Assembly (NCBI GenBank): GCA_035508495.1
Contig: DATJMX010000006.1
Span: 22,666 to 86,665 of the forward strand
Direction of reading: 5' to 3'
Source: Candidatus Binataceae bacterium
Lineage (GTDB): Bacteria; Desulfobacterota; Binatia; Binatales; Binataceae
Length of the DNA: 64,000 nt
Shown: positions 52,495 through 61,696 of the stretch, one piece after another
How the letters are laid out: every line of letters begins with the position of its first letter
How positions within the stretch are numbered: position 1 is the first letter of the stretch
The notes under the pieces: model-generated
Told to the model about the DNA's origin: nothing
What the model saw: the letters and a program-made list of their open reading frames with translations, nothing else
Database searches by the model: none
Position numbers and translations under genes: made by a program

Positions 52495-53703
52495 ATGAGT
52501 AACGGATTTTCCAAGTCCCGCCTCGCGCGGGTGCGCGAGGTGATGCGCGGCCACGTCGACAACGGCAACGTTCCTGGCCTGGTCACGCTGCTGTGCCGCC
52601 ACGGCGAGGTGCACATCGACGCGGTCGGAATGAAAACGCTGGGCGGCTCCGATCCGATGGGCCGCGACACGATCTTTCGCATCACGTCGATGACCAAGCC
52701 GATCACGGCGGTTGCCGCGATGATCCTCGTTGAAGAGTGCAGGCTGCGTCTGGATGAACCGGTCGACAAGTTCCTGCCCGAGCTCGCGAACCGCCGCGTC
52801 TTGCGCCGTATAGACGGGCCGCTCGATGACACGGTCGCGGCGAGTCGCCCGATCACGCTGCGCGATCTGCTCACGTTCCGGATGGGACTTGGCGCGATTT
52901 TCGCTCCGTCCAATCAGTACCCGATTCTAAAGGCGATAAAGGAACTGCAAATCACAGGATTTGGTCCACCGGACCAAGCGACGCCGATCGATCCCGACGA
53001 ATGGCTGCGGCGTCTGGGGACGTTGCCCTTGATGCATCAGCCAGGCGAACGTTGGATGTACAACGTCGGCTCGTCGGTGCTTGGTGTTCTGATTGCGCGC
53101 GCCTCGGGACAGCAGCTCGAAACATTTATGCGTGAGCGCATCTTCGATCCGCTCGGGATGAAGGACACCAGCTTCAGCGTGCCGCCTGCGAAGCTGGATC
53201 GGCTCGCAGCATCATATTGGATTAGTCCCAGGAGTGGCGCGCTCGAACTCGTTGACGGCATCGATGACAGCAAGTGGAACCGTCCACCGGCATTCCATGA
53301 CGGTGCCGCGGGGCTCGTCTCGACTGTCGACGACTACTATGCCTTCGCGCGTATGATGCTGAACAAAGGCGGCTGCGACAGCGGCCGCATTCTGTCGCGG
53401 CCTTCAGTTGAGCTAATGACGGCAGATCAACTGACGCCGCAGCAGAAAGCGGTGTCGGGTCTCACGCCCGGACAATTCGAAACGCGCGGATGGGGGTTCG
53501 CCATGATGATCGTGACTGCACGCGACGAACTCTGGGCCGTGCCGGGACGCTACGGCTGGGATGGAGGCTTCGGCACTTCGTGGGCAAACGATCCTCGCGA
53601 GGACACGATTGCGATCCTGATGACGCAACGCGGAGAGTATCCTGCGTTCTCGCCGGTGTACCAGGATTTCTGGACGTTGGCGTACCAGGCGCTCGACGAC
53701 TGA
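52495..53703 (+). CDS. Serine hydrolase of the class C beta-lactamase/esterase family
   Basis: Penicillin-binding-protein-fold hydrolase of 402 residues without a signal peptide, so probably a cytoplasmic esterase such as EstB-type enzymes rather than a beta-lactamase. The nucleophile motif S-x-x-K is SMTK at 65-68 in FRITSMTKPITAVAAM; the Tyr motif is in WMYNVGSSVLGVLIA. The C-terminal GWGFAMMIV and YGWDGGFGTSWANDP correspond to the HxG/KTG-like region. Preceded by AAAAGGAG. Substrate unknown. Confidence 0.87.
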   Translation: MSNGFSKSRLARVREVMRGHVDNGNVPGLVTLLCRHGEVHIDAVGMKTLGGSDPMGRDTIFRITSMTKPITAVAAMILVEECRLRLDEPVDKFLPELANRRVLRRIDGPLDDTVAASRPITLRDLLTFRMGLGAIFAPSNQYPILKAIKELQITGFGPPDQATPIDPDEWLRRLGTLPLMHQPGERWMYNVGSSVLGVLIARASGQQLETFMRERIFDPLGMKDTSFSVPPAKLDRLAASYWISPRSGALELVDGIDDSKWNRPPAFHDGAAGLVSTVDDYYAFARMMLNKGGCDSGRILSRPSVELMTADQLTPQQKAVSGLTPGQFETRGWGFAMMIVTARDELWAVPGRYGWDGGFGTSWANDPREDTIAILMTQRGEYPAFSPVYQDFWTLAYQALDD

Positions 53704-53720
53704 CGATCTTCTGCTCGCTG

Positions 53721-55118
53721 TCAGGGAAACAGCGGCGGATGCAGATGCGACCAGGGGCGGGCGCGCTCGTAGGCGGCGGCGAGAGCGAGCAACTCGAACT
53801 CGCCGTGCGGTCGGCCGACGATTTGAAAACCGATCGGCAATCCGGCGCGGCTGAATCCTGCGGGTACGGTGATCGCAGGTTGTCCAGTCGCGTTGGAAGG
53901 AAACTCGAACGCGATCCAGGTCCACAGTTCATCGAGATAGCGATCGGGCTGTGAGGGGAAGGCGCCGTTGCGCATCGCAGGCCGCGTCATCGTCGGTGTT
54001 AAGAGGGCGTCATACGGGTCGAGCCGCTCGACGATGCCGCGCGCGATGTTGTGCATCGTTGCGACGAGATTGACGTATTCGGCGGCGCTCACCTTGCTTC
54101 CATACTCGTGCATCTGGCGCACGACGGGATCGACACGCTCGGGATTCGCCAGCGGAATCGCCGCGATTCCCACGCAGATCAGAATTCGCGCGCAATCGAC
54201 GAGCAGCGCGCCGGGAAAAAGATCGATCGGTTCGACCTGATGGCCGAGCTCGCGTATCGCGCGGCACGATTCCTCGAAGGCACGCGCGACGTCGTCATCG
54301 ACCTCGCCCAGTTTCGACGTCGCGATCGAAGCGAGCTTGAGATTGCGCGGAATAACCTGAACTGCCTGGGCAAACGGCCGCGTCGGAGGCGGCGCCCAGT
54401 AGGGATCGCCGACCACGTGTCCCGCGATTACATCGAGCATCAGCGCGACGTCGCGAACACTGCGCGCGAGCGGGCCGCGCGTCGCGAAGCCGCCCCACGC
54501 TTCGCCGCGATGGGGTGCGTAGGTGATCCTGCCGCGGCACGGCTTCAGCCCGACGACGCCGCAGTTCGAGGCCGGCCCGCGAATCGAGCCGCCGCCGTCG
54601 CTGCCTTCGGCGATCGGTCCGAGGCCTGCCGCCACCGCAGCCGCGGCGCCGCCGCTCGATCCGCCCGCATTGAAATCGAGATTCCACGGATTGTGAGCGG
54701 TGGGACACAGCCCGCCTTCGGTCGTCGGGCGTGCGCCGAATTCGGGCGTCGTGGTCTTGCCGAGCCAGATTCCGCCCGCGTCGCGCAGCCGCGCTGCAAT
54801 CCTCGCTTCCTGGGGCGCGAGGTTGTCGGCAAAGTTATGCGATCCAAGCGTGGTCGGGATTCCGAGCGTCGGCGTGAGATCCTTCAGCGAATACGCGACG
54901 CCGTAAAGCGGCAGCTCGGCGGTCCTCGAGCGTATACTTTCGAGGCGCGCCGCGTCGGCCATCGCATGCTCGGCGGTGATCGTCATATACGCGCCGAGCG
55001 CTGGATTGAGCTTCTCTATGCGGGCGAGAAAAAATTCGGCGACCTCGCGCGGGCGCACTTCGCCGCGCACGACGAGATCGCGCAACTGCCACGCTTCTAT
55101 GTAAGGATCGAGCGTCAC
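53721..55118 (-). CDS. Amidase-signature family amidase
   Basis: Ser-cisSer-Lys hydrolase of 465 residues. [20 protein letters not shown] contains the catalytic Lys, and [20 protein letters not shown] plus [20 protein letters not shown] contain the cis-Ser and nucleophile Ser of the Gly/Ser-rich signature. The length and [20 protein letters not shown] ending resemble stand-alone amidases rather than GatA. It starts with GTG at 55118, directly abutting the SDR stop, so both are cotranscribed. Substrate unknown. Confidence 0.9.
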   Translation of the reverse strand: MTLDPYIEAWQLRDLVVRGEVRPREVAEFFLARIEKLNPALGAYMTITAEHAMADAARLESIRSRTAELPLYGVAYSLKDLTPTLGIPTTLGSHNFADNLAPQEARIAARLRDAGGIWLGKTTTPEFGARPTTEGGLCPTAHNPWNLDFNAGGSSGGAAAAVAAGLGPIAEGSDGGGSIRGPASNCGVVGLKPCRGRITYAPHRGEAWGGFATRGPLARSVRDVALMLDVIAGHVVGDPYWAPPPTRPFAQAVQVIPRNLKLASIATSKLGEVDDDVARAFEESCRAIRELGHQVEPIDLFPGALLVDCARILICVGIAAIPLANPERVDPVVRQMHEYGSKVSAAEYVNLVATMHNIARGIVERLDPYDALLTPTMTRPAMRNGAFPSQPDRYLDELWTWIAFEFPSNATGQPAITVPAGFSRAGLPIGFQIVGRPHGEFELLALAAAYERARPWSHLHPPLFP

Positions 55119-55883
55119 CTATTGCGCCGTGAGTCCGCCGTCGACGGACATCGAAGTGCCGGTTACGAACGACGCCGCGTCGCAGCAGAGCCATGCGACC
55201 GCCTCACCGATCTCCTCGGGCCGCGCTTTGCGTCCGACCGGCTCGACCGAATCGAGGCGCGCCGCGAGCTTCGGCCGGCCCGCGACCATCTCCTCGACCA
55301 GCGGAGTATCGACTACTCCCGGGCACACATCGTTGATGCGAATCTGCGAGCGCGCGTATTCAAGGGCCGCGCACTTGGTGAGGCCGACGACGCCGTGCTT
55401 CGCGGCGGTATATGCGGGCATCGAATGCGACGCGACGAGCCCCGCCGCCGAGGCGGTGTTGACGATCGCGCCAGGAGACTTCTGCGCGAGGAACTGGCGA
55501 ATCTCGGCGCGCATGCAGAGCCATACGCCCTTCAGATCAATGGCGATGATGCGATCGAATTCAGCTTCGTCGTAGTCCGCGGTTTTGCATTGCGCGCCGC
55601 CGATGCCGGCGTTGTTGAACGCGCAATCGAGGCGGCCGTAGGCTTTCACCGCCGCAGCGACCATCGCGTCGGCGTCGGCGGCCTTCGATACATCGCAGCG
55701 CACGAAGCGTGCTTCGCCGCCGCGGTCGCGCACCATCCTGGCGGTCTCGTCGCCGGCCTCGGCGCTCACGTCGGCAATGATCAGGCGCGCGCCTTCACGC
55801 GCGAAGATCAGCGCGGTTGCGCGACCGATACCCGATGCGGCGCCGGTAATGATTGCACTCTTGCCGCTCAGCATTGATGCCAT
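55119..55883 (-). CDS. Short-chain dehydrogenase/reductase
   Basis: NAD(P)-dependent Rossmann oxidoreductase of 254 residues, classical SDR. TGAASGIGRATALIF (about 13-27) is the nucleotide loop; an Asp in IIADVSAEAGDE suggests NAD rather than NADP. NNAGIGG, then the Ser region and YTAAKHGVVGLTK provide the catalytic Tyr-x-x-x-Lys. DGGLTAQ is the usual C-terminus. First gene of an SDR-amidase pair; divergent from the MetE-like gene. Confidence 0.9.
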   Translation of the reverse strand: MASMLSGKSAIITGAASGIGRATALIFAREGARLIIADVSAEAGDETARMVRDRGGEARFVRCDVSKAADADAMVAAAVKAYGRLDCAFNNAGIGGAQCKTADYDEAEFDRIIAIDLKGVWLCMRAEIRQFLAQKSPGAIVNTASAAGLVASHSMPAYTAAKHGVVGLTKCAALEYARSQIRINDVCPGVVDTPLVEEMVAGRPKLAARLDSVEPVGRKARPEEIGEAVAWLCCDAASFVTGTSMSVDGGLTAQ

Positions 55884-55899
55884 CGCAAAATTCTCCGTC

Positions 55900-55950
55900 G
55901 ATTCGAATCGTCGTCAGTCTGCCACTTAAGCGACGAATTCTCCAAGTGGC
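55900..55950. promoter_or_regulatory. Symmetric sites in the SDR / MetE-like divergent gap
   Basis: GATTCGAATC (10-bp palindrome, 55900-55909) and GCCACTT (55921-55927) with its complement AAGTGGC (55944-55950). They occupy the 133-bp gap between divergent starts. Operator function is a guess from symmetry and position. Confidence 0.3.
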
Positions 55951-56016
55951 GCGGTGGCCGCATTCTCGCTTCTCTGCTAACTCTCGCGCGACGGGGGATC
56001 GATTGGAGGAGTTGAT

Positions 56017-57177
56017 ATGTTACGCAGCGAAGGACGCATTCTGACCACGCATGCGGGCAGCCTGCCGCGCCCCGCCGACCTGACCGCGATGTTCGTGAAG
56101 AAAAGCCGCGGCGAAACCGTTGACGAGCAGGCCTTTGCGGCAGCGATCGAAAACGCAACCCGCCGCGTGATCAAAAATCAACTCGACGCCGGGATCGACA
56201 TCGGCAACAACGGCGAGCAGGCGCGCGAGAGCTTTTTCACCTACGTGCAACATCGCATGAGCGGTTTCGGCGGGCGCAGCGAGCGTCCGATCATGCGCGA
56301 TCTCGTCGAGTATCCGACCTTCATGAAGATGCGCTCGGCGGACTTCAGCCGCGAGATGGTTGACCTGCTGCATTCGCCCAAGGCGATAGCGGATGTGGCC
56401 TATCGCGATCGATCTGCGCTTGAATTTGAATGCTCAGAGACCAGGCGCATTGCGTCGGAGCAGCCGCTCAAGTTCGCCGAGATGTTCATGACCGCGCCGT
56501 CGGCGGGGATCATCGCGTCGGCGATGCTCAACGATCATTACAAAGATTATGAAGCGTATGTTAACGCGCTCGGCGCGGCGCTGCGCACGGAATACGAATA
56601 CATCGCGGCGCAGGGCTTCGTGCTCCAGCTCGATTGCCCCGATCTCGCGATGGAACGCCACACATCGTACGCCGATCGCACGCTCGACGAGTTCCTGAAG
56701 TACGTCGAGTTGAATATCGCAACGACCAATCGCGCAATCGCGAACATCACCCCGGATCGGGTGCGGATGCACGTATGCTGGGGGAACTACGAGGCGCCGC
56801 ATGACCTCGACGTGCCGCTCGAAGCGATCCTGCCGCTGCTCTACGAGGCCAAGGTCGGGGCGCTGGTGCTCGAAGCGGCGAACCCGCGGCATCAGCATGA
56901 GTATCGATACTTCAAGCGGCTCAAAATGCCGCACAACTTGCTGCTCGTCACGGGTGTGATCGACACCAAGACCAACTACGTTGAGCATCCCGAGGTGATC
57001 GCGGACCGGCTCGAGCGCGCCGCCGAGGCGACCGGCGACGCACGCCGCGTGCTGGCCGGCACTGATTGCGGATTCGAAACGACGGCCGGCCTTGGCGAAG
57101 TCGCGGAAGAAGTTGTGTGGGCCAAGATGCGTGCGATGCGTGACGGCGCCGACCTCGCCAGCAAGCGATTGTTCTGA
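56017..57177 (+). CDS. MetE C-terminal-like (cobalamin-independent) methyltransferase
   Basis: Single-barrel protein of 386 residues related to the C-terminal catalytic half of methionine synthase II. TTHAGSLPRP is the family opening. Zinc ligands are plausible in VRMHVCWGNYEAPHD (His, Cys), LVLEAANPRHQHEY (Glu) and LAGTDCGFETTAG (Cys). The folate-binding N-terminal half of MetE is absent, so it may use another methyl donor, or act in demethylation of methylated substrates, as proposed for similar stand-alone proteins. A GGAGG ribosome site precedes the ATG. Confidence 0.83.
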   Translation: MLRSEGRILTTHAGSLPRPADLTAMFVKKSRGETVDEQAFAAAIENATRRVIKNQLDAGIDIGNNGEQARESFFTYVQHRMSGFGGRSERPIMRDLVEYPTFMKMRSADFSREMVDLLHSPKAIADVAYRDRSALEFECSETRRIASEQPLKFAEMFMTAPSAGIIASAMLNDHYKDYEAYVNALGAALRTEYEYIAAQGFVLQLDCPDLAMERHTSYADRTLDEFLKYVELNIATTNRAIANITPDRVRMHVCWGNYEAPHDLDVPLEAILPLLYEAKVGALVLEAANPRHQHEYRYFKRLKMPHNLLLVTGVIDTKTNYVEHPEVIADRLERAAEATGDARRVLAGTDCGFETTAGLGEVAEEVVWAKMRAMRDGADLASKRLF

Positions 57178-57184
57178 GTTCGAA

Positions 57185-57219
57185 GCGCGCGCCGCATCGA
57201 TCGGAAATACGGCGCGCGC
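57185..57219. terminator. Bidirectional hairpin between convergent genes
   Basis: Perfect 10-bp stem GCGCGCGCCG (57185-57194) / CGGCGCGCGC (57210-57219) with a 15-nt loop, between the convergent MetE-like and alpha/beta hydrolase genes. No T-run on either side, so it may be a weak or factor-assisted terminator. Confidence 0.5.
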
Positions 57220-57230
57220 CAGAGAATCGC

Positions 57231-58085
57231 TCAGCCTTCGCGCCGAATAAAATCGAGCAGATCGTTGTTGATGCGTTCGACGTGCGTGAGCATCACGCCG
57301 TGCGGCGCACCTTCGTAAATCTTGAGCTCGTTATTGGGCATCAGCTTCGCGGTGCGACGCGCGGTGATCTCGAGCGGCGCGGACATGTCGGCTGTGCCGT
57401 GAATGATCAGCGTCGGCAATTTGATCCTGGGCAGCTCGGCGCGAAAATCAGTTTCCACCACCGCCTTGTTGCATTCGATGATCGCGAGCATCGACGCCTG
57501 GAACATCTGGTCGATTCCCCACTGCAGCAACTGATCTGAAGTATCGGGCATCACGAACGGCCGCGCGTTGTCGGCGAGCCATTTGGGAAAGTCCCTGCGC
57601 CAGATCTCGCGGGTCTGCTCGAACATCGAGCCCGGGACGCCCTCGAGATTGTCGGCGGTCTGCAAGATGAACGGCGTCGTCGGCGCGATGAAGACGAGCT
57701 TGCGCACGCGGCTCGAGCCGTGGCGCGTGAGGTAGCGTACCATCTCGCCGGGCCCCATCGAATGGCCGACCAGCGTTAAATCGCGAAGGTCCAGCTGTTC
57801 GATAACGGCCGCGAGATCGTCGGCGAGCGTATCGTAATCGTAACCATGACCCGGCTGACTCGATCGCCCGTGGCCACGGCGATCGTACGCGATGCATCGC
57901 AGTCCTTGCTCGACGAGCGGCACCATCTGGTACTGCCAGAGGTCCGAGTTCATCGCCCAGCTCGCCACGAACAGCACTGGCGTACCCGTGCCCCAATCCT
58001 TGTAATAGAGTGCCGTGCCGTCCTTCGCCGCCAGATACGGCAGCCGCGGCATCGAGGTCGAGATATCTTGTCGTTCCATCGTCAT
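57231..58085 (-). CDS. Alpha/beta hydrolase (haloperoxidase/esterase-like)
   Basis: Alpha/beta-hydrolase of 284 residues. LFVASWAMNSDLWQYQMVPL follows the oxyanion strand, CIAYDRRGHGRSSQPGHGYD is the conserved loop, and LVGHSMGPGEMVRYLTRHGS holds the Ser nucleophile. LIIHGTADMSAPLEITARRT carries the acid and EGAPHGVMLTHVERINNDLL the catalytic His. This resembles cofactor-free chloroperoxidase/arylesterase-type enzymes. Substrate unknown. Monocistronic by appearance, with a terminator of the upstream gene in front of it. Confidence 0.9.
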   Translation of the reverse strand: MTMERQDISTSMPRLPYLAAKDGTALYYKDWGTGTPVLFVASWAMNSDLWQYQMVPLVEQGLRCIAYDRRGHGRSSQPGHGYDYDTLADDLAAVIEQLDLRDLTLVGHSMGPGEMVRYLTRHGSSRVRKLVFIAPTTPFILQTADNLEGVPGSMFEQTREIWRRDFPKWLADNARPFVMPDTSDQLLQWGIDQMFQASMLAIIECNKAVVETDFRAELPRIKLPTLIIHGTADMSAPLEITARRTAKLMPNNELKIYEGAPHGVMLTHVERINNDLLDFIRREG

Positions 58086-58177
58086 CCCTCCAATTCAGGA
58101 TGCTCGATCAAATAGTCACTCCGGTGCTCTTGTCGATTACTTCCGAGGTAGTGAGTGTTGGCGTGCGATCCTCGCGA

Positions 58178-58216
58178 CCGAAAAGAAAACGGAGGGCGCG
58201 TTGCAGCGCTCTCCGT
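58178..58216 (-). terminator. Rho-independent terminator of the zinc alcohol dehydrogenase gene
   Basis: Stem of 11 bp (ACGGAGGGCGC at 58189-58199 against GCGCTCTCCGT at 58206-58216, one G-U pair) with a 6-nt loop. On the minus strand it is followed by TTTCTTTTCGG, a T-rich tail. It lies 31 bp after the dehydrogenase stop. Confidence 0.75.
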
Positions 58217-58247
58217 TCGTGTCAAACAAATCGTGTGAGGTCGGATT

Positions 58248-59333
58248 CTAGCTGTGCCAGGGTTCGACGAGAATCTTGGCGTGCTTTTCGGGCGAGCCCA
58301 GATCGACGAACGCCTGCGGCACTCCTTCGACGCCGACTTTGCCGGTGATCAGTGGATCGCCGTTGACGCGGCCCTCGGCGAGGTTGCCGAGCGTCGCGGT
58401 GAATTCCTCCGCCGAGTAGCCGAGCACGAACTGGATATTTAACTCCTTGTTAATGCCGTTCATCGGCTGGATGTGATCCTCTTCCATGCAGACGCCGACC
58501 ACGACGAGGCGCGCGCCCGGCTGGGTCGAAGCCATGATCGTATCGATCACGCCCGGCACTCCCACGCATTCGAACACCACCGCGGGACGAAGCGCGGGCC
58601 CCGGCATCCACGGCATCTGCGGCGGCGCCTTCGACGGATCGCTGTACGCGGCCATCGACTTCCAGCTTTCGTAGGGCGACTTCTCCTTCGGATCGATCAC
58701 GACGTCCGCGCCCATCTTGAGCGCGAGCTCACGCCGGCGCGGCGAGAAATCCGCGGCGACGATCGGATGGATTCCCTTCAGCTTGAGCGACGCGATAACT
58801 GAAAGACCGACCGGACCGCACCCGATGACGAGCGGCGCATCGTCCTTTTCGAGGCGCGCCTTCTGCACCGCGTGATAACCGACAGCCATCGGCTCGGTGA
58901 GTGCGGCGCGCTCGGTCGAAAGGCCGTTGGGCACTTCGAGCAGCAGAGCTTCGGTGAGGCGCATGTACTCGGCATAGCCGCCCGGATTTTCATTCGAGTA
59001 GCCGACCGTCTCGACCCCGGTCGGCTTGATCAGGATCGGCATGGCGCACACGCGCGTGCCGGGCTTGAAGCGCTTCTGCGCGCCGGGTCCGTAATCGACG
59101 ACCTCGGCGCAGAACTCATGTCCCATCACGATGTCGCGATTGAGATCCATCACGAAAGCGCCGCCGGAGCGCCTGGCGCCCTCGACCAGCTTGTCGGCAA
59201 ATTTAAGCGCGTGCAGATCCGAGCCGCAGATGCCGCAGGCCAGGGTCTTGACGATTACTTCGCCCGGTCCGGCCTTGGGTTCCGGCATCGTATCAACGAC
59301 GAGTTTCCTGTTTCGCATGATCGCTGCGCGCAT
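58248..59333 (-). CDS. Zinc-binding alcohol dehydrogenase (MDR family)
   Basis: Medium-chain NAD(P)-dependent dehydrogenase of 361 residues. GPGEVIVKTLACGICGSDLH carries the catalytic-zinc Cys, VMGHEFCAEVVDYGPG the His-Glu pair, and PLVIGCGPVGLSVIASLKLK the Rossmann loop. The structural-zinc four-Cys lobe is not evident. An insertion around 235-260 (YESWKSMAAYSDPSKAPPQM) is unusual for the family. The ATG at 59333 matches the family N-terminus; the frame to 59408 is longer but unsupported. Substrate alcohol unknown. Confidence 0.88.
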   Translation of the reverse strand: MRAAIMRNRKLVVDTMPEPKAGPGEVIVKTLACGICGSDLHALKFADKLVEGARRSGGAFVMDLNRDIVMGHEFCAEVVDYGPGAQKRFKPGTRVCAMPILIKPTGVETVGYSNENPGGYAEYMRLTEALLLEVPNGLSTERAALTEPMAVGYHAVQKARLEKDDAPLVIGCGPVGLSVIASLKLKGIHPIVAADFSPRRRELALKMGADVVIDPKEKSPYESWKSMAAYSDPSKAPPQMPWMPGPALRPAVVFECVGVPGVIDTIMASTQPGARLVVVGVCMEEDHIQPMNGINKELNIQFVLGYSAEEFTATLGNLAEGRVNGDPLITGKVGVEGVPQAFVDLGSPEKHAKILVEPWHS

Positions 59334-59491
59334 GGATTGTCCTCCGCTGAAAGCGGCCCGCCATCGCGCGGCGCCGCTGGATTGTCTTCGAGTTGGGCAA
59401 GGGCCCAACGCCGCACTCTAGCAGGGATAGTCGCCGAGGCGTAAAGGGCGCGCGATCGCGCCGCCGCGCCGCGGATACGGCCTTGTATTTG

Positions 59492-59511
59492 CACTTGGAC
59501 TGTAATAAGTG
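59492..59511. promoter_or_regulatory. Inverted repeat upstream of the DUF1330-sulfatase pair
   Basis: CACTT-N10-AAGTG at 59492-59511 with a TAATAA element inside it, 33 bp upstream of the DUF1330 start in the divergent gap. A promoter with overlapping operator is possible. Confidence 0.3.
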
Positions 59512-59543
59512 TCGGTCATCCGCCGCGCTTCGGAGAATTCATC

Positions 59544-59945
59544 ATGAGCACTATCGTTCCCAATCTCGATGCGATCCAGAAACTGCTCGCGACCCACCAG
59601 GGTCCGGTCGTCATGATCAACCTGCTCAAGTTCAAGGAGAAAGCGCAGGGCGAGGAAGGAACGGGCGCCGATGCCTACAATCGCTACGGCGCGGCCGTCA
59701 CCAAGATGCTCGCGGCGCGTGGCGCGCGAATCGTATGGTCGGGGCGGCCGGCCGCGGTGCTCATCGGCAGCGAAGCCGATCAGTGGGACGCCGTCGCGCT
59801 GGTCGAGTATCCGAGCGTGCAGACCTTCGTCGAGATGGCGACCAGCGCCGAGTACCAGAAAATCCACGGCCATCGCGAGGCCGGGCTCGATCGCACGGTG
59901 TTGATCGCGTGCTCACCGATGGTTTACCAGCCCGGAGCGAACTGA
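59544..59945 (+). CDS. DUF1330 domain protein
   Basis: Ferredoxin-like-fold protein of 133 residues. VVMINLLKFKEKAQGEEGTG, VWSGRPAAVLIGSEADQWDA, VALVEYPSVQTFVEMATSAE and HREAGLDRTVLIACSP are the conserved DUF1330 blocks. Family members are dimeric alpha+beta barrel proteins of unknown function, sometimes near oxygenases. The stop is 1 bp from the sulfatase start, so the two are cotranscribed; the meaning of the link is unclear. Confidence 0.88.
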   Translation: MSTIVPNLDAIQKLLATHQGPVVMINLLKFKEKAQGEEGTGADAYNRYGAAVTKMLAARGARIVWSGRPAAVLIGSEADQWDAVALVEYPSVQTFVEMATSAEYQKIHGHREAGLDRTVLIACSPMVYQPGAN

Positions 59946-59946
59946 G

Positions 59947-61524
59947 ATGGGACGCAAGATCCTTTTCATTACCACCGATCAGCAGCGCTACGATGCGCTC
60001 GGATGCAACGGCGGCCGGATCGCGCAGACGCCGGTGGCGGACAACCTCGCGCGCCACGGGATCAATTTCCGCCGCGCGCACAATCAGAATGTCGTCTGCA
60101 TGCCGGCGCGATCGACGATGATCACGGGGCAATACGTGCGCACGCATGGCGTTTACTCCAATGGCGTGCCGCTGCCGCTCGACGCGCCGAGCGTCGCGCA
60201 GTACCTGCACGATCGCGCGGGTTACCGCACGGCGCTTATCGGCAAGGCGCACTTCGAACCGATGATCGATCTGCACGGACGCTGGCCCGAGACGCACATG
60301 GGGCGCGACGGCACGCACGGGCCACATCGCGGGTTCGACTGGATGGAGCTCGCGATGCACGGGCCGATGGGCTCGTATCACTACACGCGCTGGTTGCAGG
60401 AAAATTTTCCGCACGAGGTGAGCGGCTTCGTCGCGATGCTGAGTGCGGAGTCGCGCGGCGACACGGGCGCGCCGGAGACGGCATACAATCCGATTCCGCG
60501 CGAGCACTATCACACCGACTGGGTGGCGGATCGCACGATCAAATGGCTCGGCACGCTGAGCGAGCAGGACAACTGGTTCGCGTGGATGAGCTTTCCCGAT
60601 CCGCATCATCCATGGGATCCGCCGGCGAGCGAGGCGCGGCGAATCAAGTGGCGCGACCTCGACCTGCCGCCGGGGCATCCGGGATCGCCCGACAAGATCG
60701 AGGCGATACTCGCGCAGAAGCCGCGGCATTGGCTCGAATGGTATCGCGGCACGTTTCACAACGATGAAGGCGGCGCGCGCGCGTTCGAGCCGGCGAAGCT
60801 GACCCATGACCAGGTGCGCGAAATCAACGCGCTCACGCATATCGAGAACGAGCTTATCGACGAAGCCTGCGGGCGCGTGCTCGCGTATATCGCAAGCCGC
60901 GGATGGGACGCCGATACCGACATTTTCTTCACGACCGATCACGGCGAGCTGCAAGGCGACTTCGGGCTGTTGTTCAAGGGGCCGTACCACGTCGATGCGC
61001 TGATGCATATTCCCCTTATCTGGCGGCCTGCGCCGAACGCGAGGATCGTGCCAGCGGAGATCGCGGAGCCGGTCGGGCAGCTCGACCTCGCGCCGACCTT
61101 CTGCCAAATCGCGGGTGTGCCGCTTCCGGAATGGATCGAGGGCAAGGCGCTGCCGACCGCGCCGGGCTCGGATCGACAACGAGTCATCACCGAATGGGAC
61201 AGCCAGTTTGCGCAAATCGGGATCCATCTGCGCACGATCTATCGCGACGGCTACGTCTGCACGGTGTACGAGCCGACCACGCGCGACAACGGCTTCGATC
61301 TCGCGCGCGTGTACGCCGCGCTGCGCGTCAGTGATCCGCTGCCGGATATTCGCTACGACGGCAGCGAGGGCGAGCTCTACAACCTGGTCGAAGATCCGCG
61401 GCAATGGCGCAATCTGTGGAATGATGCGGGTTACCGAAAGCTCAGGTCCGATCTGATCGCCGACCTCTACGACAACCTCCCGCCCGCGCGTGACCCGCTG
61501 CTGAAGGTCGAGTCGCCCGTCTAG
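59947..61524 (+). CDS. Sulfatase-family hydrolase (formylglycine-dependent)
   Basis: Alkaline-phosphatase-fold hydrolase of 525 residues that cleaves sulfate or phosphonate/phosphate esters. Metal ligands sit in ILFITTDQQRYDALGCNGGR (DQ at 11-12), and VVCMPARSTMITGQYVRTHG contains Cys51 in C-x-P-x-R, the site converted to formylglycine. FFTTDHGELQGDFGLLFKGP supplies the second metal pair. No signal peptide, so cytoplasmic. It needs a formylglycine-generating enzyme encoded elsewhere. Overall layout resembles arylsulfatases and phosphonate monoester hydrolases. Confidence 0.9.
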   Translation: MGRKILFITTDQQRYDALGCNGGRIAQTPVADNLARHGINFRRAHNQNVVCMPARSTMITGQYVRTHGVYSNGVPLPLDAPSVAQYLHDRAGYRTALIGKAHFEPMIDLHGRWPETHMGRDGTHGPHRGFDWMELAMHGPMGSYHYTRWLQENFPHEVSGFVAMLSAESRGDTGAPETAYNPIPREHYHTDWVADRTIKWLGTLSEQDNWFAWMSFPDPHHPWDPPASEARRIKWRDLDLPPGHPGSPDKIEAILAQKPRHWLEWYRGTFHNDEGGARAFEPAKLTHDQVREINALTHIENELIDEACGRVLAYIASRGWDADTDIFFTTDHGELQGDFGLLFKGPYHVDALMHIPLIWRPAPNARIVPAEIAEPVGQLDLAPTFCQIAGVPLPEWIEGKALPTAPGSDRQRVITEWDSQFAQIGIHLRTIYRDGYVCTVYEPTTRDNGFDLARVYAALRVSDPLPDIRYDGSEGELYNLVEDPRQWRNLWNDAGYRKLRSDLIADLYDNLPPARDPLLKVESPV

Positions 61525-61578
61525 CACGGTTTCATCGACTTTGCCCTCGTCCGTGATGCAATTCGTTGCACGGCTCGC

Positions 61579-61610
61579 ATCGCGGCCTCTCCCGGGTTGC
61601 GGCCTTCGCC
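61579..61610. repeat. Fragment related to the 5651-5865 palindromic repeat
   Basis: ATCGCGGCCTCTCCCGGGTT followed by GCGGCCTTCGCC closely matches 5806-5836. The rest of the 190-bp gap (61525-61714) contains degraded palindromic bits (GAGTGAGAGGC near 61670) but no gene. Confidence 0.55.
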
Positions 61611-61696
61611 CGGTTCCAGCCGCGAACGAAGCGTTGCTCACTCCGCTCACCATGACGGATTGGAGCAGGAGTGAGAGGCTACGCTTGACTCCCTAG

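Noticed and set aside
54051..55877. 608-residue plus-strand ORF opposite the amidase and SDR
   Set aside because: Antisense shadow spanning two convincing minus-strand genes; composition is low-complexity Arg/Ala/Asp.
59761..61653. 630-residue minus-strand ORF opposite the sulfatase
   Set aside because: Arg/His/Asp-rich antisense translation of a recognised gene; no domain visible. High GC removes stops from the opposite strand.
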